DNA of 64,000 nt, from assembly GCF_029635795.1 (NCBI RefSeq), contig NZ_CP114280.1:2914001-2978000 (forward strand). The letters are read 5' to 3'. The stretch comes from Dickeya lacustris (lineage in GTDB: Bacteria > Pseudomonadota > Gammaproteobacteria > Enterobacterales > Enterobacteriaceae). Positions 32,847 through 41,960 of this stretch are shown here, in pieces (positions within the stretch are counted from its first letter, which is position 1; every line of letters starts with the position of its first letter). A model generated the notes under the pieces. It saw nothing but the letters and a program-made list of their open reading frames with translations, did not search any database and was not told the DNA's origin. The translations under genes were made by a program, and so were the position numbers.

Positions 32847-33540
32847 AGTTCACCTCAAAATAAAAAGTTACCGCTGCTGGCGCAAAGATTATTTGCGACT
32901 CAACGGAAAATCGGCGGGGCTTTATTTTTTTCTTCCATGGTGACACGGCGACAGGTTAATGAATATTGAAACCGATACCGCGAGTCGTGAACTCGAATGT
33001 CAAACTCACCCGGTGCTGACACCAATAAAATAAGCGCCGCACGCGTTACCCGACGGCCGCTGTAAACCTCATGGTGTGTAGCGTTGTCCTGTTTGTTGTC
33101 ACCTTAATTGGCTTGCGCCCGTTCTCCCTGGGGGAGGCTATTCTGTGTTGCTATGTGTATCCGCTGCGGCTGCGAAAATATACCTGTATGGCGGGTATTA
33201 TCAACACCATCATGGATGATCGCGGCCGTTTCGGTTCGGTTTTTTATGCTGTGGCTGGAGAGTCGCTGTTTTCATTAAAACAGTGATACTGGTATACGTT
33301 TTCATAGGAGTTTTTGTCAATATAACCGTCATTTTTCGAGCGAAAAGCCGTGTGCTGATTGATAGAGCGGAAGGATTAGGTGTACCCAACCTGGCAGCGG
33401 TGCGGGTAGGTATATCGGTCTATCCGGTGAGATGTCAGGGCGTGAGCACTCTTTTTGACTGGCAATGACACAAAGATAAAACCGGTGATGTGTGTTTCAC
33501 ATCACCGGTTTGAGAGTTGATACTCACATTACCTAATGGA
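32847..33540. other. 694-bp gap between the diguanylate cyclase and pelZ
   Basis: Holds the pelZ terminator at its left end. Two short plus-strand frames (33071-33286 and 33283-33468) lack an RBS and recognisable content; I do not call them genes. The diguanylate cyclase promoter must lie just above 32846. Confidence 0.5.
33478..33511 (-). terminator. Rho-independent terminator of pelZ
   Basis: 14-bp near-perfect stem AAACCGGTGATGTG / CACATCACCGGTTT with a 5-base loop; on the minus strand followed by TATCTTTG-rich sequence after a T-run. Confidence 0.85.
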
Positions 33541-34809
33541 TTATTCGAGGTCTTTCGCCATTTGTTGCAGCCAGCTATCCACGCCGGTGCTGGGAACCGT
33601 CAGTGTGCGCGCGGTGGCGGTCGCGGTAGGGTAGCCTCCTACTTCACTTTGGCTGTTAACAAAGGCTCCGCTACGTTTTTGGAAATCACTGACGATGCGT
33701 TTGTCTACCGCATCCCGGTCTTTTGGCCGGGCACCCGCATGCTGAGTGACCTGATTTGCGACTGACGATGCGCTGAGGGCCGTCAGGCCCGTCGGCCACA
33801 CGGGGGCGGATTGCAGCAGTTTAATACCGGTAGACGCACCAGAGGTGAGGGCAACGGCTTTCCCTGCTTTGTCGAATGCCAGATTATCGCTCATCCAGAC
33901 ATCACCGCCGGTCGTGTTGCTGCCAACCAGCGGCAGACCCGCCTGGGTATTCACGCCGTGGTACATTACGTTACCGGCAATTGCCACCTTGGGATTGACC
34001 GGCAGCTCACGCCCTTCCCATTCGCTCTGAATGACCCCAACGCGAATGCCCCAAATACCTGGGTTGTAAATCAGGTTGTTCACCACCACGCCGGTTGCCG
34101 CGCCCTTAAACCATGGGTTGCGCTCGTTATTGTGGGCGTACAGGTTGCCGATGATGGCCGCATTGGTCACGTTATCGTGTACCAGTGTTCCCATCGAGTG
34201 GATGCCTTTTGAGTGGCTGGAGTCATACAGGCCTTCGGCAATAATGTTATTAGAGAAGGTGATGTTATGTGCGGTACCGGATGGGCCATCGTAGCGCGGG
34301 CCGGAAACGGAGAGGTTTTCATCCGTACCCCAGGCGAAGCTACAGTGATCGACCACGACGTTGTACGCGTCTTTTCCATTGACCGAGACATCTTTCTCAA
34401 AGCCGCTCTTCTTGGCATGGCCGTTATCGCCGATACGAAAACGAATATGCTGGATAAGCACGTCATGGGCGGTGATAGAGACGCCGCCTTTGACTAAGGT
34501 AATACCCGGTGATGGTGCGGTCTGGCCGGCGATGGTGACGAAGGGTTCGGCCAGTCGGATGTCTTTTTCACCCAAATCGATGATGCCACCGACTTCAAAT
34601 ACGATGATACGCGGCCCTTTGGTGGCCAGTGCTTCACGCAGCGAGCCTGGCCCACTGTCTTTGAGCGTGGTGACGCGAATAATTTTACCGCCGCTACCGG
34701 CGACGGTTTCAGTGCCAAATCCTTTTAAGTCTGGTGCAGCGGTGCTGGCAGCCTGAGCGCTTAAGACTGTTGCGCTAAACAGCAATGCAGATAACAGAGT
34801 CAGTTTCAT
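33541..34809 (-). CDS. pelZ: Pectate lyase PelZ (PL1)
   Basis: 422 residues. Signal peptide (MKLTLLSALLFSATVLSAQA), then a PL1 right-handed beta-helix: GGKIIRVTTLKDSGPGSLREAL, VLIQHIRFRIGD, NVVVDHCSFAWGTDENLS (Ca-site Asp/Glu), SKGIHSMGTLVHDN, AHNNERNPWFKG. Length matches PelZ of E. chrysanthemi (about 420), a minor secreted lyase encoded next to pelB/pelC. Cuts polygalacturonate by beta-elimination. Probably read both from its own promoter and from pelB. Confidence 0.9.
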   Translation of the reverse strand: MKLTLLSALLFSATVLSAQAASTAAPDLKGFGTETVAGSGGKIIRVTTLKDSGPGSLREALATKGPRIIVFEVGGIIDLGEKDIRLAEPFVTIAGQTAPSPGITLVKGGVSITAHDVLIQHIRFRIGDNGHAKKSGFEKDVSVNGKDAYNVVVDHCSFAWGTDENLSVSGPRYDGPSGTAHNITFSNNIIAEGLYDSSHSKGIHSMGTLVHDNVTNAAIIGNLYAHNNERNPWFKGAATGVVVNNLIYNPGIWGIRVGVIQSEWEGRELPVNPKVAIAGNVMYHGVNTQAGLPLVGSNTTGGDVWMSDNLAFDKAGKAVALTSGASTGIKLLQSAPVWPTGLTALSASSVANQVTQHAGARPKDRDAVDKRIVSDFQKRSGAFVNSQSEVGGYPTATATARTLTVPSTGVDSWLQQMAKDLE

Positions 34810-34926
34810 AATGGCTTAATCCTTATGCCAAACGCAGGCCGGTTTTACGAGCAACTGCGGCAGAAGATAACCGGATCAGTCGATGAGGGTATCGCTTGTC
34901 CGAAAACGGTGAAAACAACGCCACCT

Positions 34927-34965
34927 GATGTTATCAAACCGATATTATCAACCGATGCTATCAGG
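34927..34965. repeat. 13-14-bp degenerate tandem repeat inside a dyad, pelB-pelZ gap
   Basis: Units GATGTTATCAAACC, GATATTATCAACC, GATGCTATCAGG, flanked by the inverted repeat CCACCTGAT (34921-34929) / ATCAGGTGG (34960-34968). Could be a protein-binding site in front of pelZ or a slippage product. Confidence 0.75.
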
Positions 34966-34973
34966 TGGCGCAG

Positions 34974-34998
34974 AGCGCCTCACGTATCCGTAAGGCGC
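34974..34998 (-). terminator. Weak hairpin downstream of pelB
   Basis: GCGCCTCA / TAAGGCGC arms (one G-U pair) 12-35 bases past the pelB stop. No U-run, so partial read-through into pelZ is likely. Confidence 0.4.
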
Positions 34999-35009
34999 AG
35001 AGGGGGCGC

Positions 35010-36140
35010 TTATTTACCGCAAGCCGCAGCGGTCAGGGTCGCCAGGTTTTTGCCAACACCGGCATAGCTGGCCAGCTTGTCTTTCACACACTGTGCGCTG
35101 ACCGGGCTGTAGCTATAAGGTACGGTGGGGTAAGTACCGGTAGAGACCCAGGCATCCGCGTTTTTGTACGCTTTGGTGTCTGCATCCCAGGTGATGTTAT
35201 AGGTAGCAAAATCAGCCGGTTTGGTGATGTTGTTGCCTTTCAGTACCCAGGTGCCGAAGTTGCTGCCGTCGTACCGGGATGTAACCGGGTCAACCGCATT
35301 TTCAAACCAGTTGTTTTCCACCAGCGCTTTACCGTTCTGGCGGACGTTGATGCCGGAACTGGTGATTTTGGTGTACAGGTTGTTATAGGTATGAACGTTA
35401 CCGCCGCGTTGTAATGGCAGACGGGCATTCACGTCGCTATAGATGTTGTGATGATAAGTGATGTTGCGTTCAGCGCTATCGGTGGCACTGAAGCCTGCCA
35501 GACCGACTTTCTTCACGCCGTGGATGTAGTTATAGGAGATGGTGACGTAAGTCGCGCCTTTTTTGATATCAAACGCAGACTCAAAAGTGGTATCGCCATC
35601 TTTGGTGCCATCACACTCGTGGTTGGCAGCAAACAATTCGTTATGATCCAACCAGACGTTCGGCGAGTTGTCGATACGGAACATGTCGCCGTCCTGAGCG
35701 CCGCCCGGCAGGTAGCCGATACGCATGTTACGGACGACCACGTTCTCAGAGTTCACAATCCAGATACCAAAGTTAGCTGAAGAGCCGTTAGCACCGATAA
35801 TGGTGATGCCTTTGGTGAAATCTTTGATTTCCACGCCACGGGCGTCTTTGGCGGATTGACTACAGATATCGGCCGCCGCCGCGTTGATCAGGCTGTCTTC
35901 ATTGCCGGTATAAGTAATGATCAGCGGGTAGGCACCGCCTTTCACTTTCTTGCCGTTGGCATCAAGTTTGGCCGCTTCAACAAAATTCAGAATATCCTGC
36001 ATCGAGGTGGCCGTTTTCTTGACGGCACCCGCGACATCACCACCGTCAGTTTTGGTATAACCGCCAGTATCCGCTGCCAGACTTGCGTGGCTCATCGCCA
36101 GCAGTACGCCTGCTGCAATCGGGGCAATCAATGCTTTCAT
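35010..36140 (-). CDS. pelB: Pectate lyase, PelB-like (PL1)
   Basis: 376 residues; signal peptide MKALIAPIAAGVLLAMSHASLA, then PL1 beta-helix. Ca ligands and catalytic residues are in WLDHNELFAANHEC, TTFESAFDIKKG and the Arg of VNARLPLQRGG. About three-quarters identical by eye to the neighbour at 36606-37733. The segments ADTGGYTKTDGGDV, IVNSENVVVRNMRIG and DMFRIDNSPNVWLDHNE fit PelB better than PelC as I recall them, so the B/C assignment is moderate. Cys in HEC, ADICS, SAQCVK and AAACG fit the family's disulfides. Secreted by the Out type II system in Dickeya. A KdgR-like operator lies about 200 bp upstream. Confidence 0.82.
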   Translation of the reverse strand: MKALIAPIAAGVLLAMSHASLAADTGGYTKTDGGDVAGAVKKTATSMQDILNFVEAAKLDANGKKVKGGAYPLIITYTGNEDSLINAAAADICSQSAKDARGVEIKDFTKGITIIGANGSSANFGIWIVNSENVVVRNMRIGYLPGGAQDGDMFRIDNSPNVWLDHNELFAANHECDGTKDGDTTFESAFDIKKGATYVTISYNYIHGVKKVGLAGFSATDSAERNITYHHNIYSDVNARLPLQRGGNVHTYNNLYTKITSSGINVRQNGKALVENNWFENAVDPVTSRYDGSNFGTWVLKGNNITKPADFATYNITWDADTKAYKNADAWVSTGTYPTVPYSYSPVSAQCVKDKLASYAGVGKNLATLTAAACGK

Positions 36141-36328
36141 GTGTCGAGTTCCTGTTTTCGAAAGTAGTGTGATGGGGCATTTATCGATCCATATGCCCTT
36201 ATGTTCTGGTTGGTGCGGTAGGGGAGCCCCATCTGTCGCTTTCCTGCAACGTCAGGCCATCGGGATAGATAAGTAAAACCGAATCGCACGAATCAACCTG
36301 TGCTCAGTTTTAGCGCAAAAGAGAAACA

Positions 36329-36334
36329 TTTCAA
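36329..36334 (-). promoter_or_regulatory. Candidate pelB -35 element
   Basis: Minus strand TTGAAA, with TAAAAC about 16-17 bases downstream. The pelC upstream region has the same arrangement (TTGAAT then TAAAAC), so the two promoters look like copies. Confidence 0.45.
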
Positions 36335-36336
36335 TA

Positions 36337-36355
36337 GATGAAACGCCAGTTCATT
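36337..36355. promoter_or_regulatory. KdgR-like operator upstream of pelB
   Basis: GATGAAACGCCAGTTCATT fits the consensus AATGAAAYRNYRTTTCATT at 17 of 19 positions. Placed just upstream of the candidate -35. KdgR represses pectinolysis genes in Dickeya. Confidence 0.7.
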
Positions 36356-36552
36356 ATCAGAATCGATAATGTTTGTTTGAATTTTGACAGGCGTCACTTT
36401 TGTCGGTCAGAGTTCAGACCTCCCGGTTATAACTATTGATAATTAAAAAATGCTGAATTATTAGCTTTGATAGCAATGGCCACCGTGAGGGAGATAGCTG
36501 CACACGAAAATGCAATATTCGGGGATGATGCAGGATTGAGGCGGCCATCACA

Positions 36553-36572
36553 AAGCGGGCCGAAGCCCGCTT
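36553..36572 (-). terminator. Terminator hairpin of pelC
   Basis: AAGCGGGC / GCCCGCTT with CGAA loop, 34 bases past the pelC stop; minus-strand tail TTGTG is only weakly U-rich. Confidence 0.65.
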
Positions 36573-36605
36573 ACATTGAACCGTGTTGATACCCAGTCAG
36601 GAGCG

Positions 36606-37733
36606 TTATTGACAGGCCGCGCTGGTGAGTGTCGCCAGGTTTTTATCCACCCCGGCGTAGTTAGCCAGCTTGTTCTTCACGCACTGGGCGCTGACCGGGG
36701 CGTAGCTGTAGGTGACAGCCGGGAATGTGCCGTTGGATGTCCAGCTATCTGCATTGACATACGGTTTGGTGTCGCCATTCCAGGTGATGTTGTAGGTGGC
36801 AAAATCAGCCGGTTTGGTGATGTTGTTATTTTTGAGCACCCAGGTGCCAAAATTTTTCCCATCATAGCGTGATGTTACCGGGTTCACTGCATTCTCAAAC
36901 CAGTTGTTTTCGATCAGCGCCTGGCCGTTTTGACGCACATTTAACCCTGAACTGGTGACGTTGCCATACAGGTTGTTGTAAGCGTGTACCAGGCCGCCGC
37001 GTTGCAGCGGCAGGCGTGCGTTAACGTCGTTGTACAGGTTGTGGTGATAGGTGATGTTACGCCCGGTATCGCTGGAGCTTGAGCCATCCAGACCGACCTT
37101 TTTCACCCCGTGGATGTAGTTATACGAGACGGTCACGGTATCCGATGCGCCTTTGATATCCACCGCCGATTCAAACGTCGTGTCGTTATCCGGCGTGCCG
37201 GGGCATTCATGGTTAGCGGCGAACAGTTCGTTGTGGTCAATCCACACGCTCGGAGAATCATCCACCCGGATCATATCGCCATCTTTCGCGCCGCCCGGCA
37301 AATAACCAATACGCATGTTTTGCACGACCACGTCAGAGGACTTTTTAATCCAGATACCAAAGTTGGCAGAGGAACCCTTCGCGCCGATGATGGTGACACC
37401 TTTGGTGAACTCTTTGATTTCAACCCCTCTTGGGTCTTTACTCCACTGCGAGCAGATGTCGGCAGCGGCGGCGTTGATCAGGCTATCTTCATTACCGGTA
37501 TAGGTAATCACCAACGGATAAGCGCCGCCTTTGATTTTCTTACCATTAGCATCAAGACGGGCAGCGGCGATGATATCGACGATATCCTGCATTGAGTTGG
37601 CGGTTTTGCTGACTGCGCCAGCCACATTACCACCTGCTGTAACGGCAAAGCCTCCGGTATCGGTCGCTGCCAGCGCGCTTTGACTTAAGGCCAGTAACAA
37701 TCCAGCGGTAATCGGGGTAATAAGTGCTTTCAT
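36606..37733 (-). CDS. pelC: Pectate lyase, PelC-like (PL1)
   Basis: 375 residues; signal peptide MKALITPITAGLLLALSQSALA, mature ATDTGGFAVTAGGNV. Very close to E. chrysanthemi PelC, whose structure defined the parallel beta-helix fold: IWIKKSSDVVVQNMRIG, DMIRVDDSPSVWIDHNELFA, TTFESAVDIKGASDTVTVSY, GLDGSSSSDTGRN and Arg in VNARLPLQRGG. Calcium-dependent endo-lyase on polygalacturonate. Tandem paralogue of the next gene down. A perfect palindromic KdgR-like box lies about 155 bp upstream. Confidence 0.88.
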   Translation of the reverse strand: MKALITPITAGLLLALSQSALAATDTGGFAVTAGGNVAGAVSKTANSMQDIVDIIAAARLDANGKKIKGGAYPLVITYTGNEDSLINAAAADICSQWSKDPRGVEIKEFTKGVTIIGAKGSSANFGIWIKKSSDVVVQNMRIGYLPGGAKDGDMIRVDDSPSVWIDHNELFAANHECPGTPDNDTTFESAVDIKGASDTVTVSYNYIHGVKKVGLDGSSSSDTGRNITYHHNLYNDVNARLPLQRGGLVHAYNNLYGNVTSSGLNVRQNGQALIENNWFENAVNPVTSRYDGKNFGTWVLKNNNITKPADFATYNITWNGDTKPYVNADSWTSNGTFPAVTYSYAPVSAQCVKNKLANYAGVDKNLATLTSAACQ

Positions 37734-38165
37734 TGAACGTGTTCCTGTGTTTTTAAACCATCAACGTGGAGTGGGCGGAGTAATTCCCTGTGCCCCCATA
37801 ACCGGGTGACGTGGAGTAATGAATAAATTCAAGCCATGTATTCCCGTCACTCAGCGTCAGTTTTAGTGCGAAAATCACACAATTCAACCAGTGAAATGTC
37901 ATTTCACTATCTGGATCGAAAAGATTTTTTAATAGTTTTGAGCGGGCTCACGATTAGCCAGAGGAGGACATAACAAGGAAACTAATTAGGAAACCTTTAT
38001 AATTTTGCTTTGGGATTAATTGTGGTTTTCGTCACATTTGAGAATTCTCTATTCAATGCTCACCCCGTATTTCCACGCCAAAGCGCCGCGCCAGCCTGAG
38101 GCATGACTGCTTAACCTGCTGCTGAAAAACACCCGATATCACCTTACGCACAGCAGGTAAACGAG
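37734..38165. other. 432-bp divergent region between pelC and the decarboxylase operon
   Basis: Holds the pelC promoter and KdgR-like box on the left and presumably the promoter of the decarboxylase-ELIC operon on the right. AT-rich around 37920-38050. No ORF. Confidence 0.55.
37890..37908. promoter_or_regulatory. KdgR-like operator upstream of pelC
   Basis: AGTGAAATGTCATTTCACT, a perfect 9+1+9 palindrome, matching AATGAAAYRNYRTTTCATT at 17 of 19 positions. Its flank (TATCTGGATCGA) resembles that of the pelB box (TATCAGAATCGA). Confidence 0.75.
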
Positions 38166-39536
38166 ATGCAACAGACCGATGAACTGAGCATTGCCCCAGA
38201 AGGGCTGCACGATATAACACGAAGGCGCACGCTGCGCGACTATGGCGCTAACATGGCTGAACGGCAGCGCTATTTTGCGGGGTTTCAAACCAACCAGCAG
38301 GGGGAGTTTGATGCGCTGTTGCGCCCATTGCTGGAGATGAACCTGTTGAATTTGGGCGACAGCGATGAAGACGGGGCCTATCAGGTCAACAGTAAACCGT
38401 TTGAGCGCGCGGTGGTGGCCTACTACGCCCGTCTCTGGAAGATGCCCTCGCCCTATTGGGGATACCTGACCGCCATGGGCTCCACCGAGGGCAATCTGTT
38501 TGCGCTGTGGAATGCGCGTGATTTTCTGTGTGGTGCGCCAACCATCGAATGGCCTGCGCACACGCACGCGCGTTATGCGCCAGTGGTGCTCTATAGCGCC
38601 AGCAGCCATTACTCGATTGCCAAGGCCTGCCGGTTATTGCGACTGGCAACCCCCGCAGAGATTGGGCCGATGCTTGGGCGTAGCCCGTTGAATAACGGTA
38701 TCTGGCCGCAGGCGCTGGCATGTGATGAGCAAGGCCGTATTGATGTCGCCGCCTTATTGCAGTTGGTGGCGTTTTTCCACCGTTACCGGCGGCCAGTGAT
38801 TATTTGCCTGACGCTTGGCACCACTTTTAGCGGTGCCAGCGACGACTGGCAGCAGATAGGTGCCTGGCTTGAGCAAAATTTGCCGCCCAACAGCGCCGGG
38901 CAGCGTAGTTATTGGCTGCATGTGGATGGCGCGCTTGGCGCGAACTACCTGTCTTTTTGGCCGGAACCGGCAGGAAGAAAACTGGCGATTGATGCTCAGG
39001 TGGCATCGCTACAGTCGTTATGCGCCAGCCCGTATAAGTGGATCAGCATGCCCTGGCCGTGTGGTGTGGTGATGCTGAATGCCCGCTATCGCACCACCGC
39101 GACGGAGAGCCCTCATTATATCGGCAGCCGCGATGCCACGCTGTCAGGCTCGCGTCCCGGTTTGTCAGCCGTTGTGCTATGGAATCAACTCAGTCGTCTT
39201 GGTGAGGCCGGACAGCGCACGTTGATCCAGCAATGCTATGAAATGCAGCGTTACGTCCATCAACAGCTACGTTTGTTATTTGCAAGGCTCGACCCGACGC
39301 AGGCGCATTTATGCCTGTTGCCCTTGCTGCCGGGGTCACTGATGGTGCAGTTCAGCGCGCCAAATCCGACGATTATCGAGCGCTTCTCCCTGTCTTGCGA
39401 GCACGTCGAGGTGAAAGGAAAACCGCTGCGGTTATGCCACCTGGTTATCTTACCGCATTGCCAGCGTGCCCGGCTCGATAGCCTGGTGTGGGCGCTGGGA
39501 CGACCCGGCGCATTCCTGCCGAGCGGGGAGGCGTAA
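38166..39536 (+). CDS. PLP-dependent group II decarboxylase (histidine-decarboxylase-like)
   Basis: 456 residues. Substrate-side blocks [17 protein letters not shown] and [18 protein letters not shown], cofactor Asp in [13 protein letters not shown] and the PLP Schiff-base Lys291 in [17 protein letters not shown]. The PCGVV segment and overall order resemble bacterial histidine decarboxylases more than glutamate decarboxylases (family knowledge), but the amino acid used is not provable from sequence. Removal of CO2 would give a primary amine. The stop is one base before the ELIC start, so the two are co-translated. First gene of a four-gene operon. Weak RBS before ATG. Confidence 0.82.
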   Translation: MQQTDELSIAPEGLHDITRRRTLRDYGANMAERQRYFAGFQTNQQGEFDALLRPLLEMNLLNLGDSDEDGAYQVNSKPFERAVVAYYARLWKMPSPYWGYLTAMGSTEGNLFALWNARDFLCGAPTIEWPAHTHARYAPVVLYSASSHYSIAKACRLLRLATPAEIGPMLGRSPLNNGIWPQALACDEQGRIDVAALLQLVAFFHRYRRPVIICLTLGTTFSGASDDWQQIGAWLEQNLPPNSAGQRSYWLHVDGALGANYLSFWPEPAGRKLAIDAQVASLQSLCASPYKWISMPWPCGVVMLNARYRTTATESPHYIGSRDATLSGSRPGLSAVVLWNQLSRLGEAGQRTLIQQCYEMQRYVHQQLRLLFARLDPTQAHLCLLPLLPGSLMVQFSAPNPTIIERFSLSCEHVEVKGKPLRLCHLVILPHCQRARLDSLVWALGRPGAFLPSGEA

Positions 39537-39537
39537 G

Positions 39538-40668
39538 ATGCGATATTTATGCCTGGCGCTTTTCGGTGGCCTACTGCTGTCGATGACGGCGTATGCTGAC
39601 CCTATGGCTGATTCAGCCGCCGCCCTTGCGCCAAACAGCCTGACGGTGGTGCATCATCCATTAACCTCAAACCGCCTCTCGTCGCCATCCAGCCCAGCCA
39701 AACCCCAGGAACTGCCATCGGACGCTCAACCGGTCGAGGTGAACGTCAGCCTGTTTATCAACAAAATCTACGGGGTGAATACGCTGGAGCAGAGCTATAA
39801 GGTGGATGGTTATATCGTGGCGCAGTGGAGTGGCAAACCCCGCAAAACGCCGGACGGAAAACCGCTGGTGGTTGAAAATGCGCAAATTGAACGCTGGATA
39901 ACCCAGGGCGTGTGGGTGCCGACGCTGGAGTTTATCAATGTGGTCGGAAGCCCGGACATCGGCAATAAACGGCTGATGCTGTTTCCTGATGGGCGGGTGA
40001 TTTATAACGCCCGCTTTCTCGGCACGTTCAGCAACGATATGGATTTTCGCTTATTTCCTTTCGATCATCAGCAATTTGTGCTGGAACTGGAGCCATTTTC
40101 TTTTAATAACCAGCAACTGCATTTTAACTCCATTTGGGTTTACAACGAGAACATCAACAATGAAGAGATCGATGAATGGTGGGTGAGGGGCAAGGCACAT
40201 ACGCGTATCAGCGACGTGCGTTACGATCACCTCAGCACGGTGCAACCGAATCAGAATATTTTCTCCCGTATTACGGTGCAGCTTGATGCGGTACGTAACC
40301 CTTCGTATTACCTGTGGAGTTTTATTCTACCGCTTGGGTTGATTATTGCCGCGTCGTGGAGCGTGTTCTGGCTGGAGTCGTTTGCCGAGCGATTGCAAAC
40401 ATCATTCACGCTGATGCTCACCGTGGTGGCCTATGCCTTTTACACCAGCAATATCCTGCCGCGCCTGCCTTATACCACCATCATCGATCAGATGATCATT
40501 GCCGGATACGGCAGCATTTTCGCCGCTATTTTACTGATTATCTTTGCACATCATCGCCAGATGCGCGGGACGGATACCGAATGGCTGATGCGGCGTTGTC
40601 GGCTGATTTTTCCTCTGAGTATTTTAATCATCGGCGGCATGTTGGTTGCCCGAGGGGTGAATTTATGA
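39538..40668 (+). CDS. Pentameric ligand-gated (Cys-loop-type) cation channel, ELIC homologue
   Basis: 376 residues. Signal peptide [20 protein letters not shown], then a Ser/Pro-rich stretch of about 45 residues, then the extracellular beta-sandwich of ELIC, near-identical over long runs: [60 protein letters not shown]. Four TMs follow; the pore helix M2 is [19 protein letters not shown]. The amine-site residues recalled for ELIC are kept: Glu-Pro-Phe in LELEPFS, Tyr in VRYDHLS and loop-C Phe in [12 protein letters not shown] from E. chrysanthemi is opened by primary amines such as cysteamine, propylamine and GABA and blocked by divalent cations (established). The N-terminal linker seems longer than in ELIC. 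GGGGAGG precedes ATG. Stop overlaps the next gene by four bases. Confidence 0.95.
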   Translation: MRYLCLALFGGLLLSMTAYADPMADSAAALAPNSLTVVHHPLTSNRLSSPSSPAKPQELPSDAQPVEVNVSLFINKIYGVNTLEQSYKVDGYIVAQWSGKPRKTPDGKPLVVENAQIERWITQGVWVPTLEFINVVGSPDIGNKRLMLFPDGRVIYNARFLGTFSNDMDFRLFPFDHQQFVLELEPFSFNNQQLHFNSIWVYNENINNEEIDEWWVRGKAHTRISDVRYDHLSTVQPNQNIFSRITVQLDAVRNPSYYLWSFILPLGLIIAASWSVFWLESFAERLQTSFTLMLTVVAYAFYTSNILPRLPYTTIIDQMIIAGYGSIFAAILLIIFAHHRQMRGTDTEWLMRRCRLIFPLSILIIGGMLVARGVNL

Positions 40669-41960
40669 CGCGCTCATCAACGCGGGCGGCGCTGGCTGAG
40701 GCCGTGTTCGCCAGCCTGATTTTTATCATGTTACTGGGGTTTTCCACTTACATGGTTTATCACAAGTCGATTAATGCGCTAGAACAAGAGATCAAAATCG
40801 GCCTGTTGTCTACGGTGCGGGCCGCCGCATCAACACTGGCTGGCGAACAGTATCAGGGCATTACCGCCGACACATCGCGTGATGATGCACACTATCAGCA
40901 ACTGGCGACACAATTGGAACGGATTCGTCAGGCATCACAAGATGTGCGCTATATCTACACCACGATACAAGACCATGAACAGGTGCGTTTTGTGGTCAAC
41001 CCCAGCCCGCAAAATGACAACGATGGCGATGGCCTGCCGGACTTACCTCCTGCGCTGATGCAGGTTTACGACCATGCGCCAGCAGAGCTGATGAGCGCAT
41101 TACAGCGCCATCAGACCGGCGTCTCTGACCAGCCCTATCGCGACGAATGGGGCACATTCATCAGCGCATATGCGCCATTTTACGACAATCAGGGCAGATT
41201 CTGCGGTGTACTGGCGATGGATCTTGAGTTATCAAGCTTCTACCAGCGGCTGGAGGCGCTGAATCAGGTATTTCGCAAAGCCATTATTACTATCGCTTTT
41301 CTCGGATTAGTGGTGGGGCTGGCAGTATGGTGGATGCGGCGTAACAGCCAGCAGGTGCGGGAACAGCTTGCCAGCCGCGAGCAGGCGTATGCGGCGTTGT
41401 TGCATGCCACAACGCCACTGCAATTAGCGCGCATGCGCGACTGGCCACTACCGCTGTGTTTCTTGCGGGGCGGGCAGCCCTCGGCGGCGGCGTGGCCGCC
41501 TCTCCCTGTTTGCTGCGATGAACCGCCGCCACCCTCGCAGTGGCAACAGCATAGCCTGTGCGCGTGGTGGCAGGCGACGACGCCGTTGTTGATTCCTTGC
41601 CCGCACTCGACCCTCACCCTGCACCTGCCTGACCCGATAGAAGCGCGATTTGCGCCTGAGTATTACCTGTCTTTCTGGCAGCACAGCTTGCGGCTGTGGC
41701 GGCAACTGGCGCGACAGCCGCTGAGGATCGATCTCCATTTACATGAAGAAGCGCGGCTGTATTGGGTGATATCGGTTCACATCACGCTCAATAGCGAGAC
41801 GCCGGAGCACCCGGCAGAGGATGAGGCAGCGCTCGGCTGGTGGTCTGCTTTTTTACGCTGGCAGGCGCAGGCGGAATCTGCGCAGGTGTCGCTGGTTTCG
41901 TCAACGCAGGGACATTTGTGTCTGCATTGGCGGCTGGCCAAGTTTCCCGAGGTGGCATGA
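40665..41960 (+). CDS. Membrane protein with periplasmic Cache-like sensor domain and unknown cytoplasmic domain
   Basis: 431 residues. TM1 at about 12-32 ([18 protein letters not shown]), a periplasmic domain of about 170 residues, TM2 at about 208-228 ([18 protein letters not shown]), then a 200-residue cytoplasmic part. The periplasmic part has the Cache/PDC pattern: [30 protein letters not shown] and [14 protein letters not shown], plus [10 protein letters not shown], a DxDxDG calcium-type loop. The C-terminal part is Trp/Pro/Leu-rich and has no kinase, GGDEF or methyl-acceptor motif that I recognise. Both ends overlap neighbours as ATGA, so it is coupled to the ELIC gene and the MFS gene. 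Probable ligand sensor for the same small molecule; inference from context only. Confidence 0.7.
   Translation: MTRSSTRAALAEAVFASLIFIMLLGFSTYMVYHKSINALEQEIKIGLLSTVRAAASTLAGEQYQGITADTSRDDAHYQQLATQLERIRQASQDVRYIYTTIQDHEQVRFVVNPSPQNDNDGDGLPDLPPALMQVYDHAPAELMSALQRHQTGVSDQPYRDEWGTFISAYAPFYDNQGRFCGVLAMDLELSSFYQRLEALNQVFRKAIITIAFLGLVVGLAVWWMRRNSQQVREQLASREQAYAALLHATTPLQLARMRDWPLPLCFLRGGQPSAAAWPPLPVCCDEPPPPSQWQQHSLCAWWQATTPLLIPCPHSTLTLHLPDPIEARFAPEYYLSFWQHSLRLWRQLARQPLRIDLHLHEEARLYWVISVHITLNSETPEHPAEDEAALGWWSAFLRWQAQAESAQVSLVSSTQGHLCLHWRLAKFPEVA

Larger units (their letters stand above)
36141..36605. other. 465-bp pelC-pelB intergenic control region
   Basis: Contains the pelC terminator (36553-36572), the KdgR-like operator (36337-36355) and the pelB promoter. 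No ORF. Confidence 0.6.

Noticed and set aside
33071..33468. Two overlapping short plus-strand ORFs in the gap before pelZ
   Set aside because: No RBS, no motif, odd composition; treated as chance frames.
37864..37880. CRP site near the pelC promoter (AGTGC...TCACA)
   Set aside because: Half-sites are spaced 5 rather than 6 bases and the left half matches poorly.
40314..40664. Extended N-terminus for the Cache-domain protein
   Set aside because: Would overlap the ELIC transmembrane region in another frame; ATG at 40665 with ATGA coupling is better.
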